Source: Chitinophagaceae bacterium (GTDB lineage: Bacteria; Bacteroidota; Bacteroidia; Chitinophagales; Chitinophagaceae). Taken from it: a stretch of 5,080 nt of DNA. This document shows, piece after piece, positions 1 through 5,080 of this stretch. Under the pieces are notes generated by a model, which was not told the origin of the DNA, made no database searches, and saw only the letters and a list, made by a program, of their open reading frames with translations. A program made the translations under genes and the position numbers. The stretch covers positions 1-5,080 of the forward strand of contig CANLED010000184.1 in the NCBI GenBank assembly GCA_947489175.1, given 5' to 3'. Positions within the stretch are counted from its first letter, which is position 1. Each line of letters opens with the position of its first letter.

Positions 1-71
1 AAGGGGTTGAAGGAGTTGAGGGGGTTGAAGGGGTTGAAGGGTTGAGGAGGTTGAAGGGGTTTAAGGAGTTG
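1..71 (+). repeat. 9-bp G-rich minisatellite array, about 8 units, cut by the window edge
   Basis: Eight head-to-tail units with consensus AAGGGGTTG can be read: 1-9, 10-18, 19-27, 28-36, 37-44 (one G short), 45-53, 54-62 and 63-71. Unit-to-unit changes are mostly G/A swaps inside the G run. Five runs of three or more G (3-6, 20-24, 30-33, 39-41, 56-59), with two TTGAA loops between the central three, give the + strand some G-quadruplex potential. The array probably continues left of base 1. A sister array with the same core and orientation lies at 1250-1310. Function is unknown; slipped-strand expansion is the likely origin. Confidence 0.9.
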
Positions 72-220
72 ATTTTCTTGTAACCCTATTTTTTGGATAT
101 GAACCAAGCCGGTAGGTAAAGAAAATTTGATAGGAAATGCCTAACTTTATTCTACAAATAATTGGGCTAAGGAAATGGGTTTAATATAGATGAGCTCACT
201 CTAACAAATAAATTTTTTGT

Positions 221-514
221 GTGGAACATATAAACAAAACGCTAGAATCGCTTATAAAAGGAGGATTCATAGGCGCATCTTTAGGCTCTATGCTGTTAAG
301 TGATCAGGAAGAAGGATTAACATTTGGATTAATGTTGGGAGCTGCCATTTCAGCTACGATAAGAGCCAACAATGATGCCCAAAAGACTAACATACCAATT
401 TACATTGAGGAAAAGGGAAAACTATTTGCAATTGAACCATCAGGCACAAAAAAATTTATAAAGAACATAAAAAAAATACATCATAAATTCCCTGATAAAT
501 TCAAGTTAGAATGA
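221..514 (+). CDS. Small double-glycine-zipper protein, putative partner (antitoxin-like) of the adjacent zeta-like kinase
   Basis: A 97-residue hypothetical protein read from a GTG start; a TAA lies in frame four codons upstream (209-211), and no ATG in this frame precedes the conserved-looking N terminus. No Shine-Dalgarno site is visible, which is normal for Bacteroidota. Residues 11-26 and 32-47 are two hydrophobic segments, each with a perfect GxxxGxxxG pattern (G14/G18/G22 and G32/G36/G40), joined by an acidic turn (SDQEE). This suggests a membrane-associating or tightly packed helical hairpin. Residues 58-80 look like a short beta hairpin (IYIEEKGKLFAIEPSGTKKF), and the tail is lysine-rich. 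The stop overlaps the start of the downstream zeta-like pseudogene (ATGA, 511-514), so the pair was probably translationally coupled. Small ORFs commonly sit before COG4185-type genes, which makes an antitoxin or cognate-partner role plausible, but this is inferred from position. The 149 bp upstream (72-220) shows no convincing promoter. Confidence 0.75.
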   Translation: MEHINKTLESLIKGGFIGASLGSMLLSDQEEGLTFGLMLGAAISATIRANNDAQKTNIPIYIEEKGKLFAIEPSGTKKFIKNIKKIHHKFPDKFKLE

Positions 515-1248
515 TTCCAATCAAACGAATGCGGGTGTTTGCCGGACCGAATGGTTCAGAAAAAACAACAATTTTCAAAGGAATTCTCAAAGAAAATAAA
601 GTAGATCTTGGCGTTTATGTAAATGCTGACGAATTATAATTACAGCTTAATCAAAATCAATCAATAGATTTCACTGACTATCAAATAATTGTTAGTGAAA
701 ATCAGCTTAAGGATTTTTTCAGAAAAAGCAAATTTTCTCCTATCAAAAGAAATGAACCAGACTTATACAATAAAGTAACTGCTATTGATAATTGTTTTGT
801 TCCTTCTACAGTCATAGACTCCTACCTGACAGCTGATTTGGCTGAATTCATCAGACAACAACTTTTACAAACGGAAAAATCATTTACTTTTGAACCAGTA
901 ATGAGCCATGTATCAAAAATTGATTTTTTATCACAGGCAAAGAAAAACGGGTATCGTGTTTATTTATATTACGTTGCAACAGAAGATCCGGAGATTAATA
1001 TTAATCGTGTAAAATTAAGAGTCGCACAAGATGGACATTCCGTTTCTTCAGATGCAATAAGAAACAGATATTATAAAAGTCTCAATAATTTAAAAAATGC
1101 AGTAAAACAAACTGATCGTGCTTATATTTTCGACAATTCAAGCACACAAGCCAATTTGATTCTTGAAGTAAATGATGGCAGTGATGTTGTACTGAATAAT
1201 GCAGTTGAACTACCTTATTGGGTAATCGAGAATTTACTTAGAAGTTAA
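511..1248 (+). pseudogene. Zeta-toxin-like P-loop kinase (COG4185 type), inactivated by a nonsense codon and a Walker A change
   Basis: One reading frame from the ATG at 511 to the TAA at 1246-1248 gives 245 codons, close to the usual size of chromosomal zeta-like ATPases. It is interrupted once by TAA at 637-639 (codon 43), directly after the VNADEL motif where family members usually continue without a break. Before the stop are the N-terminal strand RVFAGPNG and the P-loop at residues 11-20, where the glycine before the catalytic Lys is Glu (GSEKTT). After the stop the family pattern continues: SFTFEPVMSH, GYRVYLYYVATEDPEININRV, the GHSV...IRNRYYKSL arginine region, and RAYIFDNSS. Known zeta toxins phosphorylate UDP-N-acetylglucosamine; many COG4185 members have no tested substrate. 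Both lesions can be explained by single-base changes (GGA to GAA; GAA or similar to TAA). A downstream fragment could only start at weak codons such as TTG 838 or ATG 901 and would lack the P-loop. The product is almost certainly non-functional. The start overlaps the stop of the small upstream gene. Confidence 0.85.
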
Positions 1249-1249
1249 A

Positions 1250-1310
1250 GTTGTTAGGGAGGTTGAAGTAGTTGAGGGGGTTGAAGTAGTTGAGGGGGTT
1301 GAAGTAATTT
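1250..1310 (+). repeat. Second 9-bp G-rich minisatellite array
   Basis: This array fills the 71-bp gap between the converging zeta-like pseudogene and the DUF4143 ATPase gene. The clear part is AAGTAGTTG (1266-1274), AGGGGGTTG (1275-1283), AAGTAGTTG (1284-1292), AGGGGGTTG (1293-1301) and a degenerate AAGTAATTT (1302-1310), so the higher-order unit is 18 bp repeated twice. More degenerate units precede it from 1250. Core and orientation match the array at 1-71, but the variant units differ (GTAG here), so the two arrays expanded separately. There is no hairpin, so it does not look like a normal bidirectional terminator. Confidence 0.88.
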
Positions 1311-1319
1311 CAAAAATTA

Positions 1320-2444
1320 TCAGGACTTCATCAAAATAAAATCCCTGAAATTTTCTTTGTCAACGACCATACCTTGAGCTGAATAGTTTACTAAAAATGA
1401 TGCAGGAATTTTATTTCTACCGGCAGCACTCCACTTAAAATCATAAGCATGTATTTGTCCACCCGACTCCTCAACAAAATCAATCTCCTGTTTCTGCACC
1501 GTTCGCCAAAAATAATTATTGGTGTAACGTTGATGATAGAATTGAAGCTTAATTCGCTCTGATATCAAAAAGTTTTCCCACAAAGCGCCCTTGTCATTTC
1601 TTAAATCAAATGAATTTAGGTTATTAATGATCATGTTCCTGATCCCATTGTCATAGAAATAAATCTTTCTGTTGTTCTTAATTTCATTCCGCTGATTTCT
1701 GCTGAAACTATTCAATTGAAATACAATGAATGATTTTTCCAAAATATCAATGTATTTTATCACTGTGCCCTTATCAATTTCCAAAAGATTTGACAATTCA
1801 TTATAGGAAACTTCAGCTCCCAATTGCAGCGCCAGGGCCTTCAACAACTTCTCTAATAGCTGTGGCTTTCTGATTCCAATAACAGATAAAACATCTTTGT
1901 ATAAATAACTGGTGGTCAAATCCTGCAAAACCTGCCTTGCATCATGCCGGTGGTTAATTACATCGGGGTACATCCCGTAAATCAATCTTTCCTCCAGTTG
2001 GCTCATTGATTCAATAAAACCAAACTTCCCTTCCAATTCTTCCCACCCAATTGGATATAGGTGATACTCAAATTTTCTACCCGTCAACGGTTCTTGGGTA
2101 TGGTTATTTAATTCCAAAGCTGAAGAGCCACTTACCAGCAACTGCACATGTTTAAATTGGTCAGTAATTAATTTCAATGTAATTCCAATATCTGAAATTC
2201 TTTGTGCTTCATCAATATAAACAATATCATTGTTGCCAATGATTGTTTGAAGCTTTGATGTACCAATTCCTTCAAGCATTCCTCTTATATCAGGGTCATC
2301 CCCATTCAAAAATAAATGAGGTTTTCCAACCAATAATTCCTGTATTAACGTTGTTTTCCCAACCTGTCTTGGTCCTAATAAGACAATAGCTTTGCCCTTA
2401 AAGAATTTCTTTTGAATCGTGTCAAACAAGGTTCTTTTGATCAT
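1320..2444 (-). CDS. AAA_14/DUF4143 family ATP-binding protein
   Basis: A 374-residue protein if started at the ATG at 2444 (MIKRTLFDTIQKKF). The N-terminal AAA_14 domain carries Walker A GPRQVGKTT at residues 24-32, Walker B VYIDEAQ at 75-81, and a sensor-like LLVSGSSALEL at 102-112. A winged-helix-like stretch follows at about 211-244 (YNELSNLLEIDKGTVIKYIDILEK). The C-terminal DUF4143 region has the E...D...K pattern of a PD-(D/E)XK-like fold: WENFLISE (Glu290), QEIDF (Asp322) and YDFKWS (Lys337). Length and domains look complete. The family is very common in Bacteroidota and its cellular role is unsettled; nuclease activity is not established. The frame stays open upstream to a TTG at 2486 and has an ATG at 2453, but the TTG lies inside a palindrome and the likely -7 promoter box, so 2444 or 2453 is preferred. 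It is a single-gene unit, convergent with the zeta-like pseudogene. Confidence 0.9.
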   Translation of the reverse strand: MIKRTLFDTIQKKFFKGKAIVLLGPRQVGKTTLIQELLVGKPHLFLNGDDPDIRGMLEGIGTSKLQTIIGNNDIVYIDEAQRISDIGITLKLITDQFKHVQLLVSGSSALELNNHTQEPLTGRKFEYHLYPIGWEELEGKFGFIESMSQLEERLIYGMYPDVINHRHDARQVLQDLTTSYLYKDVLSVIGIRKPQLLEKLLKALALQLGAEVSYNELSNLLEIDKGTVIKYIDILEKSFIVFQLNSFSRNQRNEIKNNRKIYFYDNGIRNMIINNLNSFDLRNDKGALWENFLISERIKLQFYHQRYTNNYFWRTVQKQEIDFVEESGGQIHAYDFKWSAAGRNKIPASFLVNYSAQGMVVDKENFRDFILMKS

Positions 2445-2464
2445 AATCGCCATATATATATACT

Positions 2465-2509
2465 TTTTGGTGATTATAATCACCAAAATATAGTAATAAT
2501 TGGTGATTA
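2465..2509 (-). promoter_or_regulatory. Operator-like perfect 24-bp palindrome plus a third half-site before the DUF4143 ATPase gene
   Basis: Bases 2465-2476 (TTTTGGTGATTA) are followed at 2477-2488 by their exact reverse complement, a 24-bp perfect palindrome with no spacer. The 10-bp core TTGGTGATTA occurs once more at 2500-2509 in the same orientation as the first half, 33 bp from it, about three helical turns. The palindrome ends 12 bp before the ATG at 2453 and overlaps the candidate -7 box, a classic place for a repressor. No DNA-binding regulator is encoded next to it, so either the ATPase (through its winged helix) or a distant protein would bind. An alternative is an RNA hairpin in the 5' leader. 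The symmetry is seen directly; the function is inferred. Confidence 0.65.
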
Positions 2510-2518
2510 GCTAACAAA
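2484..2518 (-). promoter_or_regulatory. Candidate Bacteroidota-type promoter for the DUF4143 ATPase gene
   Basis: On the minus strand, TTTG (complement of 2515-2518) is followed after 22 bp by TATATTTTG (complement of 2484-2492). This resembles the Bacteroidota sigma-ABfr consensus TTTG / TAnnTTTG, with one extra T in the -7 box and slightly long spacing. Transcription would start near 2478, giving a leader of about 25-35 nt before the ATG at 2453 or 2444 and excluding the TTG at 2486 as the start. The extra half-site lies between the two boxes. Confidence 0.35.
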
Positions 2519-2539
2519 GGCATATAGCTTTTTGTATTT

Positions 2540-2575
2540 CTCAATAGCCTGGGGTTTAAACCCCATGCTATTGAG
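2540..2575. repeat. 36-bp near-perfect inverted repeat (REP-like hairpin)
   Basis: The arms CTCAATAGCCTGGGGTTT (2540-2557) and AAACCCCATGCTATTGAG (2558-2575) pair at 17 of 18 positions; the only mismatch is C2549 opposite A2566 in the second arm. The centre is GGGGTTTAAACCCC. It lies between the end of the AraC-type gene and the promoter of the ATPase gene, both on the minus strand. Neither side has a T-tract, so it is a poor intrinsic terminator. Its form fits the palindromic interspersed elements mobilised by IS200-like REP-associated transposases, but no such transposase is in the window, so this is inference. Confidence 0.75.
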
Positions 2576-2611
2576 CTAGATAGATATCAAACATTCATAA
2601 AATCAACATTA

Positions 2612-2675
2612 CAACTTTTCAGGATTTCAATCCGGAATTATAGCAACTTTTCAGGATTTATATCCGCAATTATCG
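2612..2675. repeat. Two tandem 32-bp repeats, each with an internal hairpin
   Basis: The units at 2612-2643 and 2644-2675 are adjacent and match at 28 of 32 positions. Both begin CAACTTTTCAGGATTT and then continue as CAATCCGGAATTATAG or TATATCCGCAATTATCG without the leading T. Each unit contains a small inverted repeat: GGATT-TC-AATCC in the first and GGAT-TTAT-ATCC in the second. The sequence is not coding in any long frame. It is probably a piece of a dispersed intergenic repeat family in this genome, which cannot be confirmed from one window. Confidence 0.75.
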
Positions 2676-2714
2676 TTTTTATACTACTTGGACAAAACGC
2701 CATTAGGGTCATTG

Positions 2715-2738
2715 TAGGGAATGTCGTAACCTTCCCTA
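2715..2738. other. Small stem-loop downstream of the AraC-type gene
   Basis: TAGGGAA (2715-2721) pairs perfectly with TTCCCTA (2732-2738) around a 10-nt loop. It lies 55-78 bp past the stop of the minus-strand AraC-type gene. There is no T-tract after it on either strand, so a terminator role is only possible. A nearby GGTTGCCCCTAC (2772-2783) again contains a GTAGGGG core on the minus strand, hinting at degenerate intergenic repeat sequence. Confidence 0.3.
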
Positions 2739-2792
2739 ATTCCACCAAATCACTTTTTGGGAAACAGAAATGGTTGCCCCTACATTAATTCA

Positions 2793-3986
2793 TCACATAT
2801 TACCACCCTTCATATAGTCACTGGGTGTTTTCCCCGTAAATTGCCTAAATGCCCTAATGAAGGTACTAGGCGCCGTAAAACCACATTTCAAAGCGACTGC
2901 ATTGAGGGTTAGACCGCTATTGGTTCCATTTCCCATCAACTCAAGTGCAGAATCGATGCGAAGCTTATTCCTCCAATCGGCAAAGGATATCTCTTTTACT
3001 GTATTAAAATAATAGGAAAGATGATGCATCGGAATCGAAGACATTGCAGAAATTTGGATCAACTTAAATTCTGAACCTGTAAACCTCTTTAACCTAATCT
3101 GCTCATTCAATACCTCCTCAATGTGTAAAACATATTCATCAGAAAACAACTGTGATACCAACTTCTCACCCACTATTAACTGGGGTTCAACAGCTTCAAC
3201 CACTTCTAAAACTACTTTATTTTCCTGTGGCAATCCATACAAGATTTCAGGAAATGCCAACACAGAAAGATTGACTGCCATAAAAATTACAGAGGCTATC
3301 AAAAGGAAAATATTTGCCCGGGCGAGGAACTCAGACTTATCATCATAAACCCATATCAATACCACCACAATAAAATAATTGATGGCCACTAGCGCATAAA
3401 TTGTGCTGAATGTCAAAAGCCATTTGTGAATCAACTTGTACTGCGGCACTTTCAACATACCCTTTTTCCATCGGCGATGTTGCGTCAAAACCAAAACCCA
3501 ATGGTTGATTGAATAAAAAATGGTCTGTACAACACAAATAAACTGATCTGCCTTGTGTGGTATAATTTTATTGATTTGATACTTGGCCAAATCCCAGGTT
3601 TCACTCTTCATCTCTGACGCTACGAGTTCCTTGTAAGCCCCATCCGAAAACATGAATGGTAACAGTCCAACAAATGAAAGAATAAATAGCACAAAATGCA
3701 GAAAATCTATCTTGTTTAACTTGTTGTTATCAGTTACAATAGCCCGTACATAAAAAAAAGAAAGCGGTCCTATCAAAAAAAAGAATGGATGAAATAGAAG
3801 AAAAAAGGAAATTACCTGAAGCGATTCCCCATAGAAAAAATAAAAATTTCCCAACAAATAAAGTGCTGAGAAAAATAGATACGCAGCCAAATAACGATTT
3901 ACCGTTTTGTATCCTTTGTTGACAGAAAGAATCAAAAATGGCAAAAAAAGACCAACAAAAGCTATAAAAACCGTTGAAAAATTCAA
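2793..3986 (-). CDS. Seven-TM membrane protein fused to an AraC-type DNA-binding domain (transcriptional regulator)
   Basis: A 397-residue protein. The N-terminal 245 residues hold about seven hydrophobic segments (approximately 3-22, 32-52, 56-80, 95-113, 148-168, 188-213, 223-245), followed by a linker (250-280) and a C-terminal AraC/HTH_18 domain (about 285-395). The first helix-turn-helix lies around 307-330 (LIQISAMSSIPMHHLSYYF); the second has the classic pattern LTLNAVALKCGFTAPSTFIRAFRQFTGKTPSDYM at about 359-392, shown here in its key parts LNAVALKCGF and FIRAFRQFTGKTP. This membrane-tethered architecture is common in Bacteroidota; the ligand is unknown. The start is TTG at 3986: the codon just upstream is TAA (3987-3989) and the next Met is residue 112, well past the first three TM segments, so TTG is needed for a full-length protein. 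A weak -7-like box, CATATTTG, is the complement of 4015-4022. A sulfatase gene lies 162 bp upstream on the same strand and might be a target or only a neighbour. Confidence 0.9.
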   Translation of the reverse strand: MNFSTVFIAFVGLFLPFLILSVNKGYKTVNRYLAAYLFFSALYLLGNFYFFYGESLQVISFFLLFHPFFFLIGPLSFFYVRAIVTDNNKLNKIDFLHFVLFILSFVGLLPFMFSDGAYKELVASEMKSETWDLAKYQINKIIPHKADQFICVVQTIFYSINHWVLVLTQHRRWKKGMLKVPQYKLIHKWLLTFSTIYALVAINYFIVVVLIWVYDDKSEFLARANIFLLIASVIFMAVNLSVLAFPEILYGLPQENKVVLEVVEAVEPQLIVGEKLVSQLFSDEYVLHIEEVLNEQIRLKRFTGSEFKLIQISAMSSIPMHHLSYYFNTVKEISFADWRNKLRIDSALELMGNGTNSGLTLNAVALKCGFTAPSTFIRAFRQFTGKTPSDYMKGGNM

Positions 3987-4148
3987 TTATATTCGATTAT
4001 TGGATAAAAATAAGCAAATATGCATAAAAGTAGGTTAATTAATAATGAAATTGACTCGTTTTCAATCACCCATAATAATCTATTCTGTTTATGTATTTTA
4101 CAAATTCTTGAACATAATGATTCACTCAGTTAATCATTTCAGTGAAAT

Positions 4149-5080
4149 TTATTTTTCGAGGCGGGTCTTAGCATCTTTTATGCTATACAACATCTGCGTC
4201 AATGCCTTTACTTTTTCCGGATATTTATCATAGACATTGTTGTCTTCATGTGGATCTTCTGCCAAATTATACAATTGTCCAGGTGCCTCACCAGGTGCAG
4301 GTTTCACCTCTTTTGGCAACGTAAATCCACCTGATCCTAACCCTTGTATAAGCTTCCAGTCTCCCAGCCTTATAACCATGTATCCCATTGATGAAATATG
4401 AACAACAGCAGGCTGGTTCGTAACGGTATTCGTCTTTCCAGTTAATACTGGCAGGAGACTGTAGCTATCTTCTGTTTTGAAAGCAGGTGATTTCTCTCCC
4501 ACCATATCTGCACTTGTTGCCATTAAATTTGCCAAGGTAGTAGTGGCATTGCTTACAGTTCCGGCTTTGATGGCTGCTGGCCAGCGCACGATAAACGGAA
4601 CGCGGTGACCTGCTTCAAATGCATCTCCTTTCATTCCCCTCAAATCTCCTGATGCTTTGTGCTCATATTTTTTGATGTAATTATCGCGCCAGTATGGGCC
4701 ATTGTCACTCGTAAATACAATCATCGTGTTTTTTGTCATCCCCATGCTGTCTAAGGTAGCCAGGAGCTTGCCCACTGCGGCATCCAGCTGCATCACAAAA
4801 TCTCCATATTCACCGATGCTTGATTTTCCAAAGAACTCAGCAGACGGAGCCCAAGGTGTATGGGGTGCAGGCACGGGCAAGTAAAGAAAAAATGGCTTGC
4901 TGGCCGTTTGTTTTTTGATGAACTGAGTTGCCTTTTCCATGAAGGTTGGCACCACATTGTAAAAATCGAAGTTAGCAGACATCTTACCTTCTCGCCAAAA
5001 TGCCCTGGCATAATCTGCTTCGGGCTTTCTTCCCATCGTGCGGGTGGTTAGCGGCTCAATAAACTTGTGGTTTTCGATAT
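4149..5080 (-). CDS. Type I sulfatase (arylsulfatase A-like), C-terminal part; 5' end beyond the window
   Basis: The frame is open from the right edge (about 5078) to the TAA at 4149-4151, giving 309 visible residues. It hydrolyses sulfate esters, in Bacteroidota typically on sulfated glycans, and is usually exported. Visible signatures, with approximate positions from the ATG at 5036: upstream IENHKFIEPLTTRT, typical of the family's mid region and showing that 5036 is an internal Met; PAPHTPW with the active-site His59; FTSDNG with metal ligands Asp111/Asn112; RGMKGDAFEAGHRVP with active-site Lys136 and the conserved GxRVP-like turn; RLGDWKLI; and the C-terminal LYNLAEDPHEDNNVY motif. The signal peptide and the C/S-x-P-S-R formylglycine motif must lie to the right of the window, so maturation type cannot be judged. 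All visible catalytic residues are intact. The 162-bp spacer 3987-4148 downstream has only weak AT-rich dyads and no convincing terminator. Confidence 0.95.
   Translation of the reverse strand, partial: IENHKFIEPLTTRTMGRKPEADYARAFWREGKMSANFDFYNVVPTFMEKATQFIKKQTASKPFFLYLPVPAPHTPWAPSAEFFGKSSIGEYGDFVMQLDAAVGKLLATLDSMGMTKNTMIVFTSDNGPYWRDNYIKKYEHKASGDLRGMKGDAFEAGHRVPFIVRWPAAIKAGTVSNATTTLANLMATSADMVGEKSPAFKTEDSYSLLPVLTGKTNTVTNQPAVVHISSMGYMVIRLGDWKLIQGLGSGGFTLPKEVKPAPGEAPGQLYNLAEDPHEDNNVYDKYPEKVKALTQMLYSIKDAKTRLEK

Noticed and set aside
1..45. C-terminal tail of an upstream gene reading through the minisatellite (KGLKELRGLKGLKG then TGA)
   Set aside because: The 9-bp unit is open in this frame only because its length is a multiple of three. 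A matching array at 1250-1310 is intergenic, so coding is unlikely, although the cut left edge prevents exclusion.
838..1248. Separate 136-residue protein starting at TTG 838
   Set aside because: The same frame continues upstream with clear zeta-family sequence as far as the TAA at 637-639 and, past it, to the ATG at 511. It is the distal part of the pseudogene, not an independent gene.
1..1310. CRISPR array from the regular repeats
   Set aside because: Units are 9-bp and directly abutting, with no unique spacers and no cas genes.
3121..3348. Plus-strand 75-residue frame inside the AraC-type gene
   Set aside because: It is fully antisense to a well-supported coding region and has no family resemblance.
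3343..3537. Minus-strand 64-residue frame inside the AraC-type gene
   Set aside because: It is an alternate frame on the same strand as the regulator gene, with no recognisable protein features.
4116..4138. Inverted repeat AATGATT/AATCATT as a terminator for the sulfatase
   Set aside because: The stem is only AT-rich with a 9-nt loop, and no T-tract follows on the minus strand.
4045..4233. Plus-strand 62-residue frame
   Set aside because: Its 3' half lies antisense over the sulfatase C terminus, its composition follows the AT-rich spacer, and it shows no recognisable motif.
4702..5051. Three short frames overlapping the sulfatase (4702-4884 +, 4793-5011 -, 4860-5051 +)
   Set aside because: All are shadows of the sulfatase frame, which carries intact catalytic motifs throughout.

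Overview
The window looks like chromosomal DNA from a member of the Bacteroidota. The evidence is low-GC, AT-rich spacers, poor Shine-Dalgarno sites, a seven-TM/AraC fusion regulator, an ArsA-type sulfatase, a DUF4143 ATPase, and short G-rich minisatellites between genes. The order or genus cannot be read from the sequence.

Left part (1-1310). A two-gene cassette on the + strand lies between two arrays of the same 9-bp minisatellite (consensus close to AAGGGGTTG), both in the same orientation. The first gene (221-514) encodes an intact 97-residue protein with two GxxxGxxxG glycine zippers. Its stop overlaps the start of the second gene (ATGA). That second gene (511-1248) is a zeta-toxin-like P-loop kinase of the COG4185 type, broken by an in-frame TAA at codon 43 and altered at a key Walker A glycine (GSEKTT in place of GSGKTT/GSGKST). 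This looks like a decayed toxin/antitoxin-like pair in which the small partner is still open.

Middle (1320-2792). A convergent minus-strand gene encodes an AAA_14/DUF4143 ATPase. A perfect 24-bp palindrome with an extra half-site lies just upstream and overlaps a plausible Bacteroidota promoter, so autoregulation or control by a dedicated repressor is likely. The rest of the ~300-bp spacer holds a 36-bp near-perfect inverted repeat, a 2 x 32-bp tandem repeat with hairpins inside each unit, and a small stem-loop. These resemble interspersed REP-like elements.

Right part (2793-5080). Two minus-strand genes follow. One encodes a 7-TM membrane protein fused to an AraC-type DNA-binding domain, probably starting at TTG. 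The other is the C-terminal ~309 residues of a type I sulfatase whose 5' end, including the formylglycine motif, lies beyond the right edge. The two are separated by 162 bp with no clear terminator, so a regulatory link is possible but not shown.

No RNA genes, CRISPR arrays or complete insertion sequences were found. The most notable signals are the eroded zeta-like module with its double-zipper partner inside minisatellite flanks, and the operator-like palindrome of the DUF4143 ATPase.
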